Origin: Nanosynbacter sp.
Lineage (GTDB): Bacteria; Patescibacteriota; Saccharimonadia; Saccharimonadales; Saccharimonadaceae
Length of the DNA stretch: 61,895 bases
NCBI GenBank assembly: GCA_015257485.1
Contig: JABZKC010000002.1
Coordinates: 1 to 61,895, forward strand
Reading direction: 5' to 3'
Shown: one piece after another, positions 25,501 to 33,245 of the stretch
How positions within the stretch are numbered: the first letter of the stretch is position 1
How the letters are laid out: every line of letters starts with the position of its first letter
Program-made: the position numbers and the translations under genes
The notes under the pieces: generated by a model
The model's input: only the letters and a program-made list of their open reading frames with translations
Told to the model about the DNA's origin: nothing
The model's database searches: none

Positions 25501-25795
25501 TCTCGATAATGCTTTCAATATGCTTGCTGCGGCTTCGATTAAAGACCCGAACCTTATTGCCGATTTTGACGGTATTAAGCAGCAGAAAATACTCGAGGCT
25601 CAAAATAAATATGTCGATGAATCTCAGAAATCTACCATTAATCTCAGAAGTGGTGGTGCTGCTCAGGTTTACAATCCCCCTGCAGATTTTGGTAAATACA
25701 CGCAAACTAAAGATGCAGCTGGTCAAATCTTCTACACTAATGACCGAGGCGACATCTTTAATGCTTCTACAGGCGAACAAATAAGGAATATATAA
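22511..25795 (+). CDS. VirB6/TrbL-like type IV secretion membrane protein
   Basis: 1094 residues. A signal-type N-terminus is followed by about 430 extracytoplasmic residues with many Cys. A cluster of five to seven membrane helices (about 480-715) contains the VirB6-like run WSAFRNLANIGFVIMLLVV, GISNYNIKKILPKLI and ILVNFSYLILGVAIDLSHI. A long soluble C-terminus of about 370 residues is rich in Ala, Asp and Lys. Patescibacteria commonly encode such proteins with VirB4 and pilin genes, which are not in this window. Probably an inner-membrane channel part for secretion or DNA transfer. Confidence 0.83.
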   Translation: MKEKKYRASITALALVVILNLILFSVSIVFAAPPTVVVGDAKSKIHEAVRAKYIASAFADCFKNQYIVRHKNKFFGPIDSAPTDYSTLTAISKNNGNLFKATNWDNYHNVSVGAELKKEISGKASSGNDAGVIECQDNGSSNITKAFMSQFGIKDLSNLICDKGSKQNGLLMPKKDGNINSCEEGTLDALGQFSKNPDGEEYIKKIYNKWAKNNPFAVPYDKLDGYYDDPTLAYNDALTTFELNCSPGAAYADKIDISTYNFKIKMLGPDGKVVEKYPKMIATTEKDGSKKSTSFVNADGKALKCNELADVINNSFDQYAKNLNVAESDSCNSQEVIDKASEIVRAYSAKYNARVPLTEEEKKEHKILSEALQKKDFTVDDGKGGKKCLDTANLKISVKDTASDDDSDAASDNDLANDAKQSYCQENGGFLSWMLCPTIADGAATASGLLGTITKLTATHDSIIKQFSDQNSAIYKAWSAFRNLANIGFVIMLLVVVFSQVTNLGISNYNIKKILPKLIITAILVNFSYLILGVAIDLSHIIGNGIGSAIRTIAGDSMSAEASAQASATISKIAGLVTGAGLRVAVATAVTTGPAIILSVVMFVVSAAISVFFGFIMLTIRQAAIIMVIVLAPLAMVLYALPNTAAITKKYMSTLKALLMLYPMFILATSAGALASSIIVGTSQDILMLIVGGLLNVLPYFAIPSMTSKSLAGLGAITSGFDKLRSGALKGVGMAGGAIAATEAYKNLKNDYRADQDINRAAKRLRRYRDIEEGGGTLSTAQKRRQSESANILMKDAKMRAGGRSAAGIALSNYEGTGFAGLQAAAQNELMEAEDKNNMMLFDSKGYTPDDMIGMLKDASAADYTKMTDTEKNANDSLIRSLTKSLMSTKAGQKAFESQIASDKNMRLSNRAFGQIAHAALKTPGLADKYQVMNNQFGSYVDGGGDTSGTEVRAGLMGSSFSNGIRKTLTDMNSDKLQKITKFEVEQMYKSGADTTNLDNAFNMLAAASIKDPNLIADFDGIKQQKILEAQNKYVDESQKSTINLRSGGAAQVYNPPADFGKYTQTKDAAGQIFYTNDRGDIFNASTGEQIRNI

Positions 25796-25827
25796 AATCT
25801 TTAGTTCACGAACCGTCGGGTTTGGGG

Positions 25828-25833
25828 TATAAT
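25828..25833 (+). promoter_or_regulatory. -10 box of tRNA-Leu
   Basis: TATAAT eight bases before the tRNA 5' end, so almost no 5' leader is expected. Confidence 0.6.
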
Positions 25834-25841
25834 TATCTCAA

Positions 25842-25927
25842 GCCCGAATGGCGGAATTGGCAGACGCGCTAGCTTCAGGTGCTAGTCTAGCTTCTAGGTG
25901 CAGGTTCAAGTCCTGTTTCGGGCACCA
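25842..25927 (+). tRNA. tRNA-Leu (anticodon CAG)
   Basis: 86 bases with a long variable arm as expected for class II tRNA. Acceptor GCCCGAA/TTCGGGC, anticodon loop TTCAGGT (CAG), T loop TTCAAGT, CCA encoded. It reads CTG codons. Confidence 0.95.
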
Positions 25928-25936
25928 CAAGATTAG

Positions 25937-25961
25937 ATCATAGTGAGAGCTATGATTTTTT
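25937..25961 (+). terminator. tRNA-Leu terminator
   Basis: ATCATAG-TGAGAG-CTATGAT followed by TTTTTG, ten bases after the tRNA. I see nothing in 25962-26127. Confidence 0.75.
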
Positions 25962-26127
25962 GTTAAATTAGGGCACTCGAGGCAGGTTAGTTTTTTCGAA
26001 GCACGCTAGCTTATAGTTATATATTAGTTCCTGATTATGCACTGGTCTTAGCTATATGTCAGCTTCTAGTAATTTCACGAAAACTTCTGACCACTACTGA
26101 TCCGATCACCTTAATTTTCAAAATAAT

Positions 26128-26156
26128 CTTGGCTCTTAAATCAAAAAGGAGCCAAG
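26128..26156 (+). promoter_or_regulatory. Hairpin sequestering the helicase ribosome site
   Basis: CTTGGCTC (26128-26135) pairs perfectly with GAGCCAAG (26149-26156), directly before ATG 26158. The 3' arm includes the GAG of the AAGGAG Shine-Dalgarno sequence (26146-26151), so folding would reduce translation. Confidence 0.6.
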
Positions 26157-26157
26157 T

Positions 26158-27774
26158 ATGCCAAAAAACCTAACAGTCAAAAACATATTCGAAAAAGCCG
26201 AAATCGACCACATATCAAATATTTCATTGGCGCGACTTTCTGCTCGTCAATCTAGTAGTAAATCCCTCGATATTCTACCACTAGATTTTCGAGTTGAAAA
26301 TCATCCTCTCGATAGAGAGCAGCGCAAATCAATTTATGATCCCGCCAGATTTAATCTAACCGTGGCTGGTGCGGGTTCCGGCAAAACTACTACTATTCTC
26401 GGTAAAATTCTTTATCTCTTGCAATCTGGCTTTGCGAGTCCGCCAGAAATACTAGTTTTATCCTTTACACATGATTCCGCCACGGAACTCAGGGAACGTT
26501 TCTTGCGCGAATACTATCAAACATTTTCCGAGCAAATTTTGCTCGGAAAATCTCCGCCACCGAACATCACAATTGAGACTTTTCATAGTTTGGCTCTGAA
26601 ATTGCTTCGCAGTCTCTGGCCAGATTTTTCCGTAGTCGCAGACAAGACATATCCAGTTGACGACCCTAGCTCTGACTCTGATGATAAGACTACACTTACG
26701 TCAATTATCCGCGAATTTCTCGACCTACATGAATTGGAATCCGAGATCGTAATGCAGATTACTAGCAAATTCTCCTTAGAGGAATACCGTAAATTATTTC
26801 TTACGGTCCTCGAGCAATATCAAAGGGAATTATCAGAACTCCTAGCGAAGCATCAGACTACGTTTTCTGGGCTAATCAAAATGGCAATTCGATATCTTCG
26901 TTCTGGCCAGATTAAAACTCGGTATCGCTACATCATTGTCGATGAATATCAGGATCTTTCAGCCTTACGTCAGGAGTTTCTTCGTCTTCTCATCGAATCA
27001 TCCCAGGCCAACCTGTTCGCCGTGGGCGACGATTGGCAGGCGATTTATGGCTTTAGTGGCAGTCGTGTCGATTTTACTTTGAACTTCCGTCGATTTTGGG
27101 GTGATTTTTCCTTGCATCGCATTTCGAAAACCTATCGTTTCGGTCCCACCCTTGCAAGGTTAAGTTCGAGCTTCATCATGCAGGACCGCGCACAGATTCG
27201 AAAACAAATTCAAAGCCAAAAAGAAGATTCTTCGGAACCGGCCGTAGAAATCTGTGGCGACTCGGAGCGGCTCGACTTAGAAGTGCTCACGCATTATATT
27301 GAGTCTCTCCCACGAGACAGTTCGATTTTATTGCTCGGTCGTTTCCAGGTAGATCAGTTTCGTCTTCTGCACTGCACGCAGTTTAATTTAACCTCTAACG
27401 ACGTAGAATTTCGCCCGCGACCGGACTTAAAAATTCGTTTTCTCACTGTACATCAATCTAAGGGTCTCGAAGCTGACTATGTAATCCTTCTCAATAATCG
27501 CGATGCCAAGCTGGGTTTTCCAGCTCACGTCAAGGACCCGCCACTTAAAACTGAGCTAATAAAGATTGCAGAAGAATTAAGTCTAGATCAGGTCTCAGTC
27601 AATGAAGAACGTCGCCTCTTCTATGTCGCACTCACTCGTGCCAAAAAGCAGGTGGTTCTACTCACCGTCGACGGCAAGGAATCAAGTTTTATCAAAGAAT
27701 TGCGTCGAAAATTTCGTCAGGATTTTACCACCTTCTATCTTTCGCATTTTGAAAAATATATTAATTTAGAATAA
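26158..27774 (+). CDS. UvrD/helicase IV-like superfamily 1 helicase
   Basis: 538-residue DNA helicase with the SF1A motifs in order: Walker A AGAGSGKTTT (near 78), Ia LSFTHDSATEL, II IIVDEYQDLS, III VGDDWQAIYGFSGS, IV-like KTYRFG, V TVHQSKGLEADYV and VI LFYVALTRAK. It is shorter than PcrA/UvrD (see the 735-residue paralogue at 35763) and lacks their full 2B domain, closer to helicase IV-type enzymes. Probably DNA repair. Its translation may be gated by the hairpin just upstream. Confidence 0.88.
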   Translation: MPKNLTVKNIFEKAEIDHISNISLARLSARQSSSKSLDILPLDFRVENHPLDREQRKSIYDPARFNLTVAGAGSGKTTTILGKILYLLQSGFASPPEILVLSFTHDSATELRERFLREYYQTFSEQILLGKSPPPNITIETFHSLALKLLRSLWPDFSVVADKTYPVDDPSSDSDDKTTLTSIIREFLDLHELESEIVMQITSKFSLEEYRKLFLTVLEQYQRELSELLAKHQTTFSGLIKMAIRYLRSGQIKTRYRYIIVDEYQDLSALRQEFLRLLIESSQANLFAVGDDWQAIYGFSGSRVDFTLNFRRFWGDFSLHRISKTYRFGPTLARLSSSFIMQDRAQIRKQIQSQKEDSSEPAVEICGDSERLDLEVLTHYIESLPRDSSILLLGRFQVDQFRLLHCTQFNLTSNDVEFRPRPDLKIRFLTVHQSKGLEADYVILLNNRDAKLGFPAHVKDPPLKTELIKIAEELSLDQVSVNEERRLFYVALTRAKKQVVLLTVDGKESSFIKELRRKFRQDFTTFYLSHFEKYINLE

Positions 27775-27843
27775 TCTATCGCCCTAAGCTAATAATTGAA
27801 AGCAAAAGATTTTTTACAAAAAATTTCAGGCAGTCTGCAAAAG

Positions 27844-28569
27844 TTACTTCTTCAGCTTAGTGATCGAATTGATTTTGTTGCCAATATTTTCTTGAGTTTT
27901 TTGGATATTTTCCATTGCTGCTTTTGTCATGTGGCGCTTAAATCTAGCCGCACGTGAATAATATTCAAGGGTCAGCTTTTTAATTTCGGAAGTTAAGTCA
28001 ATTTTGGTTGAACCGAATTTTGCGCTGAATTTATCGCGTAATTTCAAGGTGGCTACGGTCGTAAAAATAATATCAATTACTAAAACCACTAATAATACAG
28101 CATTTATTGATTCGATTATTGGCCAGGAGAGTGATGAAACTAAATGTAAAATAAATGGATGTAGGCCATACTTAATCACCATACCACCAAGGCCAAAACC
28201 AAGAGAAGTTTCTAGTGAGACGCGACCGTTAAGGTTAAAACGTGTGGTTTCTGAGTAATCCCACCAGCGCACGCGAAAGATTTTTTCCATCACCACACTA
28301 GTGATATATTCAATCACCGTACAGATTAAGGCAAAAATAAAGAATTCAGTATACCATTCGAAATGAATCTCTTGTGTCAGGATTAAGAATGAAATCATTC
28401 CCACGCCATAGATTGGACAGATTGGTCCGAAGAGAAATCCACGGTTTTGGAATTTACGTTGTTCAATGCTAATCCAAGTAGATTCAAAAAACCAGCCGAT
28501 AAAAGAATAGATAACGAACATCAAAAACCAGAAGCTTACAAACCTGAATACTTCATGAATTTCAAACAT
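27844..28569 (-). CDS. CmpB-like putative transporter permease
   Basis: 241 residues of the family labelled putative ABC-transporter type IV (CmpB). About five membrane helices are visible, with the signature FIGWFFESTWIS near residue 23, NRGFLFGPICPIYGVG near 42, and WWDYSETTRFNLNGRVS near 105. A positively charged soluble tail follows. Substrate unknown. It is transcribed away from murB with a short-leader promoter at 28579. Confidence 0.85.
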   Translation of the reverse strand: MFEIHEVFRFVSFWFLMFVIYSFIGWFFESTWISIEQRKFQNRGFLFGPICPIYGVGMISFLILTQEIHFEWYTEFFIFALICTVIEYITSVVMEKIFRVRWWDYSETTRFNLNGRVSLETSLGFGLGGMVIKYGLHPFILHLVSSLSWPIIESINAVLLVVLVIDIIFTTVATLKLRDKFSAKFGSTKIDLTSEIKKLTLEYYSRAARFKRHMTKAAMENIQKTQENIGNKINSITKLKK

Positions 28570-28578
28570 TACTTATCT

Positions 28579-28584
28579 ATTTTA
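28579..28584 (-). promoter_or_regulatory. -10 box of the CmpB-like gene
   Basis: TAAAAT on the minus strand, nine bases before the ATG at 28569, with no visible ribosome site. Confidence 0.45.
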
Positions 28585-28611
28585 ACATGGGAGGCCGGGA
28601 TTTGTTTATGT

Positions 28612-28617
28612 TAAAAT
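28612..28617 (+). promoter_or_regulatory. Extended -10 promoter of murB-folD-gpmI
   Basis: TGtTAAAAT; a leader of about 60 bases leads to AAGGAG before murB. Confidence 0.5.
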
Positions 28618-28686
28618 AAAAGTAATGATTTAGTTATTTTTTGAATTTTAAACCACTACTAAACTTAATAAAAACAAGGAGAATAA

Positions 28687-29781
28687 ATGTTAATTTCTGA
28701 AAATGTCCCGATTAAAAATCTTGTCACCATGCGCATTGGTGGTCCAGCTAAATATGTCATTGAAATTAAGTCTAAAGATGAAATTCCAGAAGCTTATCAA
28801 TTTGCCGCTGAAAAAAATCTTCCAGTCACTATACTCGGTAATGGCGCTAATACCTTCGCCACCGACGAAGATTATCAAGGTGTGATCTTGCTCGATCGAA
28901 TTCTCGGCATCTCGCAGCTTTCCCCTGAAGAAATCGAAGCCGCTTACGACGCCGAGGTAAGAACTGAAGCTGAAAAAGAAGGCTATGGTTATTTCCGTGC
29001 TAATGGTGGTGAAATCTGGGACTCTCTGGTCAACTTCACCGCTGCCCTCGGTTATTCTGGCATCGAAGCGATGGCTGGTATCCCAGGTACCGCTGGTGCC
29101 TCTCCAGTTCAGAACATCGGCGCCTATGGTCAGGAAGTTACTCAGGTGATTGTTTCTGCCGATGTTTACGATCTACAGGAAAAAACTTTTAAAACCATCC
29201 TTGCGAAAGATATGCAGATGAGCTACCGTAAGTCCATCTTTAATTCTGGCGAAAGCGTCGGTCGTTACTTTATCTATTCCATCGTCATTCGTTTGAAAAA
29301 AGGTCAACTTAATCCACCATTCTACCGCTCCTTGCAGGCCTACGTCGATGAGCATCAAGAAACTGATTTTTCGCCAAGTAATATCGCACGCATGGTTCGT
29401 GAAGTGAGAAACTCTAAGCTTCCAGATCCAGAAAAAATCGCCAGCGCCGGTAGCTTTTTCAAAAATATTTACCTCACTGACGAGGAGGCCGACGAGGCCG
29501 AGGCGCGTGGTATCGAAGTTTGGCGCAATGCTAAAGAAGTCGGTCCAGATTCTCCAGAGAAACGCACTAACTTAGTCAACTCTGGCTGGCTTCTCGAACA
29601 TGCTGGTCTTAAAGGCCAGGTCTTCCATGGTATGAAAGTCAGTGAAAAGGCCGCTCTAATTTTGATTAACGAATCTGCCGAAACCTATGCTGATCTTGCC
29701 GCCGCTCGTGCTGAAATCGCAAAAATTGTCTTCGATAAATTCGGCTTAAAGATCGAACAAGAACCGGACGAAATTAAATAA
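28687..29781 (+). CDS. murB: UDP-N-acetylenolpyruvoylglucosamine reductase
   Basis: FAD enzyme that reduces UDP-GlcNAc-enolpyruvate to UDP-MurNAc, the second step of peptidoglycan precursor synthesis (the first step is at 33246). 364 residues: FAD domain with MRIGGPAKYV, ILGNGANTFAT and GIEAMAGIPGTAGASPVQN; substrate domain with SYRKSIFN and the catalytic serine region IASAGSFFKN. The extra C-terminal length fits the type I (E. coli-like) subgroup. AAGGAG precedes the ATG. First of three closely spaced genes with folD and gpmI. Confidence 0.95.
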   Translation: MLISENVPIKNLVTMRIGGPAKYVIEIKSKDEIPEAYQFAAEKNLPVTILGNGANTFATDEDYQGVILLDRILGISQLSPEEIEAAYDAEVRTEAEKEGYGYFRANGGEIWDSLVNFTAALGYSGIEAMAGIPGTAGASPVQNIGAYGQEVTQVIVSADVYDLQEKTFKTILAKDMQMSYRKSIFNSGESVGRYFIYSIVIRLKKGQLNPPFYRSLQAYVDEHQETDFSPSNIARMVREVRNSKLPDPEKIASAGSFFKNIYLTDEEADEAEARGIEVWRNAKEVGPDSPEKRTNLVNSGWLLEHAGLKGQVFHGMKVSEKAALILINESAETYADLAAARAEIAKIVFDKFGLKIEQEPDEIK

Positions 29782-29789
29782 GGAGCTCC

Positions 29790-30602
29790 ATGGTTAAAGA
29801 ATTAAACGGTCGTGAATTAGTTGGATTTATTAAGGAGCGTCAAGCTCATCAGGTAAAGGCCCTCCGTTCGCGTAAAATCCGTCCAAAATTAGTCATTATT
29901 CGCGATTCAAATAATCCCGTCATCGAAAAATATGTCAGTCTGAAGAAAGCTTACGGTGAAGATATTGAAATCGAGGTGATTGACCAAGTAGTAAATCCTA
30001 CCAAGGAAGCTATTCAATCCGCCATCGAATCTGCTAATCAAGACAGTTCGGTTTCTTCGATAATTTTGCAACTTCCACTGCAAAATCCTGAGTGGACTGA
30101 GGAGCTGGTCTCCCTGATCGCTCCCGAAAAAGACGTCGATGGTTTGACTGGCAAAAGTCGCTTTGATAGTGCTACGGCTACGGCGATTAACTGGCTGCTC
30201 ACTGGTTACGGTATCGAACTGAATAATAAATCTATCGCCATTGTCGGCCGTGGACGTTTGGTGGGTGAACCGCTCATTCGTATGTTCACGAATTCCAATC
30301 TTCGCGTTTCGGTTTTTCATCGTGGCTCTGATTTTTCTGAACTTAAAAATCACGATGTCATTATTACCGCCACGGGTAATCCTCATCTCATTACTTCTGA
30401 AATGATTCGCGAAGGCGCCGTAATTGTCGATGCTGGTACCGCTAGTGAAGGTGGAGTGATTCTCGGTGACATTAACGATGAAATTCGCGCACGTACTGAT
30501 ATCTCCGCTATTACTCCAAAAATCGGTGGCGTAGGTCCACTCACTATTGGTGTCCTATTCGAAAATGTCCTGGCCTCTGCTGCCGAAAATCAAACGCATT
30601 AA
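29790..30602 (+). CDS. folD: Methylenetetrahydrofolate dehydrogenase/cyclohydrolase
   Basis: Bifunctional one-carbon enzyme of 270 residues. Active-site segment YVSLKKAYGEDI with the catalytic Lys, substrate loop IILQLPLQNP, PEKDVDGLT, and the NAD(P)-binding IVGRGRLVGEPL. It ends with KIGGVGPLTIGVL, slightly changed from the usual PGGVGPMT. It sits nine bases after murB with its own AAGGAG. Confidence 0.95.
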   Translation: MVKELNGRELVGFIKERQAHQVKALRSRKIRPKLVIIRDSNNPVIEKYVSLKKAYGEDIEIEVIDQVVNPTKEAIQSAIESANQDSSVSSIILQLPLQNPEWTEELVSLIAPEKDVDGLTGKSRFDSATATAINWLLTGYGIELNNKSIAIVGRGRLVGEPLIRMFTNSNLRVSVFHRGSDFSELKNHDVIITATGNPHLITSEMIREGAVIVDAGTASEGGVILGDINDEIRARTDISAITPKIGGVGPLTIGVLFENVLASAAENQTH

Positions 30603-30625
30603 TTAAAAATTAAAAAGGGTGAGTC

Positions 30626-32239
30626 ATGCAAGCAAAATCAAATAAAAATTATACCGGTCCGGTCGTCCTTGTGGTGATGGATGGGGTGGGCATTCGTCAG
30701 GAAATCGAAGGCAACGCCGTAGCCTTAGCCTACACTGAGTTTTTACATCAATTGGAGCAAAATTATCCTAAGTTAGCTCTCCAAGCTTCCGGTGAGGCGG
30801 TGGGTATTTTGGCTGGTCAAATGGGTAACTCCGAAGTTGGCCATAATGCGCTTGGCAGTGGTCAAATCATTAAGCAAGGTATTGCTAAAATTAATCAAGC
30901 TTTTGCTACCGGTGAAATCTGGCAATCCAGCGCTTGGCGGGGGGCTATCGAAAATCTCAAAACCCACCAGTTCACCCTCCATTTTTCCGGAATTTTCTCT
31001 GATGGTGGCGTACATAGTGAGCTATCTCATCTATTTGCCATGCTAAGACGCGCTGCCGAATCTGGGGTTAAAACTATGCGCGTACACGCGGTCTTCGATG
31101 GTCGCGATGTGGCGCCGCAGTCGGCTGAAAAATATCTTGCTCAATTCAATCAAGCGGTCGCAGAAATCAAAGCCGAGTTTGACGTCGATATTCAAATCGC
31201 CTCTGGCGGTGGCCGTATGGTTTTCATTGCTGACCGTTATCAAACTGATTGGTCAATCGTGGAACGTGGCTGGCAAGCCTTAGTTCATGGTCAGGCTGCT
31301 CATTACTTTAATTCTGCAGATGCGGCAATTAAATTTTTCCGCGAGTCTGAACCTAGCCTCCAGGACCAGTATCTTCCAGCTTTCGTGGTGACAGACCAGG
31401 AAAAGCGTCCTATTGGTTTAGTTCAGTCACACGATAGTTTCATCTACTTTGATTTTCGTGCCGACCGCGCCCTTGAAATTGCCGAAGCTTTTTGTCTCGA
31501 TGATTTTACGGGTTTTAATCGTGGCACCGAACATAATCAGAAACTTCCGATTTATTTTGCCAGTCTCACTGAGTATGATGTGGGTCGTCATTTCCCGGAG
31601 CATACCTTAGTCGCACCAGTCGAAATTCATCACACTCTACATGAATATTTGGCTGGCAAAAATCTTACTCAGCTAGCCTGTTCTGAAACTGCCAAGTTTG
31701 GCCACATCACCTATTATTTCAACGGCAATAGTTATGAACCTCTGCCAGGTGAAGAATTTCTCGAAATTAAATCCGATACACGTCCTTACAACGAGCGTCC
31801 TTGGATGAAGTCCGCGGAAATTACCGACGCTGTAATTGAAAAAATGGCTAATTTTGATTTTGTGCGAATTAACTTTGCCGGTGGTGATATGGTGGGACAC
31901 TTCGGTGAACTTGAACCAACCGTGGTCGCTATGGAAGCCATAGATCTACAACTTCAGCGTCTCGCGAAAAAGGTTGATGAACTAAGCGGCATGATGTTAA
32001 TTACTGCCGATCATGGTAATGCCGAGGAGCTTTTTGATACCACCACCCACCAAGCTAAAACCTCTCATACCACCAATCTCGTCCCTTGTTATTTTTATGA
32101 TAATACCGAATTTAGCCAACATTATCGACTAAATAATTTGCCTGACGCCGGCCTCACTAACATCGCAGCTACGCTTGCTGACCTCCTAATTAGCGAGCAT
32201 TCTGAGCGCTGGCGCGATTCATTGATTGACCTAAAATAA
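30626..32239 (+). CDS. gpmI: Cofactor-independent phosphoglycerate mutase
   Basis: Interconverts 3- and 2-phosphoglycerate in glycolysis using Mn. 537 residues with the alkaline phosphatase-like fold: VVMDGVG start, catalytic Ser69 in MGNSEVGH, the inserted phosphotransfer domain with FSDGGVHSELSHL, then NFAGGDMVGH and the metal site ITADHGNAEEL. Third gene of the murB operon. It joins tpiA in a partial glycolytic set. Confidence 0.96.
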   Translation: MQAKSNKNYTGPVVLVVMDGVGIRQEIEGNAVALAYTEFLHQLEQNYPKLALQASGEAVGILAGQMGNSEVGHNALGSGQIIKQGIAKINQAFATGEIWQSSAWRGAIENLKTHQFTLHFSGIFSDGGVHSELSHLFAMLRRAAESGVKTMRVHAVFDGRDVAPQSAEKYLAQFNQAVAEIKAEFDVDIQIASGGGRMVFIADRYQTDWSIVERGWQALVHGQAAHYFNSADAAIKFFRESEPSLQDQYLPAFVVTDQEKRPIGLVQSHDSFIYFDFRADRALEIAEAFCLDDFTGFNRGTEHNQKLPIYFASLTEYDVGRHFPEHTLVAPVEIHHTLHEYLAGKNLTQLACSETAKFGHITYYFNGNSYEPLPGEEFLEIKSDTRPYNERPWMKSAEITDAVIEKMANFDFVRINFAGGDMVGHFGELEPTVVAMEAIDLQLQRLAKKVDELSGMMLITADHGNAEELFDTTTHQAKTSHTTNLVPCYFYDNTEFSQHYRLNNLPDAGLTNIAATLADLLISEHSERWRDSLIDLK

Positions 32240-32249
32240 CCACCCCTAG

Positions 32250-32277
32250 TCGACCACTGGGGAAAATATGGTATAAT
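32250..32277 (+). promoter_or_regulatory. Promoter of galU
   Basis: TCGACC, a 16-base spacer, then TATAAT (32272-32277) with an upstream TG. The short leader contains AAAAGGAG before ATG 32295. A GC hairpin (AGT/ACT and CCCC/GGGG, 32242-32262) overlaps the -35 region. Confidence 0.6.
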
Positions 32278-32294
32278 GCAGAAAAGGAGAAAAA

Positions 32295-33140
32295 ATGCAG
32301 AAAATTACCAAAGCCATCATTCCTGTGGCCGGATGGGGTACCCGTCGTCTACCGATTACTAAAGTTATTGAAAAATCTATGTTGCCAGTTGGCAACCGCC
32401 CGCTTGTCGATTATTCCGTGCAAGAGCTCATCGAGGCAGGCGTTACCGATATTTATATGGTGGTCAGTAATACTGAACCTTGCCAAGTTCGCGAATTCTA
32501 CTCGGATAATATCGTACTAAACGATTATCTAATCTCGCGTGGTAAGGGCGACCGTGTGGCTCTCACGAAGACTCTCCCAGAGCACGTTAAAATTCATTAC
32601 ATCGCTCAGGACGCGAATAGTAAATATGGTACTGCCGTCCCTGTTGCCATGGCTGCCGAAGAATATAATCTTAACGAACCCGTGATTGTCTATATGGGTG
32701 ACGACTTTATTTGGAATCCAGAAGGCGAATCTGCTGCCACTTCTCTGATTAATTCTCTTCAGTCTGAAACCGACTCCGCTATTCTTGGTGTCGAAATCGC
32801 TAAAGAAAAAGTTGATAAATATGGCGTACTCGAGGTCCAGGATGGTAAGCTTACTAACGTGGTCGAAAAACCATCCGTCGAAAAAGCCCCATCTAACCTG
32901 ATTAATGTCAGTAAATATATTCTTTCTGCCGATTTATTGCAAAAGATCGTCGCCTATGTCAATGAGCATGACTTCGGCCCCACCGATCAGGAGTACATGA
33001 TTACTGACCCAATCCATGACTATATTAAGCAAGGTCAAACCATGCGCGTGGCTTCCACCTCTGGTCAATATCTTGACGGTGGCTCGGTCGAAGGTTGGGT
33101 ACACGCTAATAACATCGTTTGTGGCGTTAAAGAAGCCTAA
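32295..33140 (+). CDS. galU: UTP-glucose-1-phosphate uridylyltransferase
   Basis: Makes UDP-glucose for glycan synthesis. 281 residues with the nucleotidyltransferase signature GWGTRRLPITKVIEKSMLPV near the start. Further motifs are YGTAVPVAMA, VYMGDDFIW (metal Asp), VVEKPSVEKAPSNL and the closing YLDGGSVEGWV. Monocistronic between its own promoter and a terminator. Fits with the phosphomannomutase-like HAD and the capsule-type genes at 48-54 kb. Confidence 0.93.
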   Translation: MQKITKAIIPVAGWGTRRLPITKVIEKSMLPVGNRPLVDYSVQELIEAGVTDIYMVVSNTEPCQVREFYSDNIVLNDYLISRGKGDRVALTKTLPEHVKIHYIAQDANSKYGTAVPVAMAAEEYNLNEPVIVYMGDDFIWNPEGESAATSLINSLQSETDSAILGVEIAKEKVDKYGVLEVQDGKLTNVVEKPSVEKAPSNLINVSKYILSADLLQKIVAYVNEHDFGPTDQEYMITDPIHDYIKQGQTMRVASTSGQYLDGGSVEGWVHANNIVCGVKEA

Positions 33141-33158
33141 AAACTGAAAAATTCTCCG

Positions 33159-33190
33159 AATAAGACTCCTCTAGAGGGGTCTTATTTTAT
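33159..33190. terminator. galU terminator
   Basis: AATAAGACTCCTCT pairs with AGAGGGGTCTTATT, followed by TTATTTTC. U-rich on both strands. Confidence 0.8.
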
Positions 33191-33212
33191 TTTCAAAATA
33201 TACCATCCATGA

Positions 33213-33218
33213 TATAAT
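33213..33218 (+). promoter_or_regulatory. Extended -10 promoter of HTH-murA
   Basis: TGaTATAAT; a leader of about 20 bases carries AGGAAAGG before ATG 33246. Confidence 0.6.
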
Positions 33219-33245
33219 ATTTATGGTTTATTAGGAAAGGTTCTT

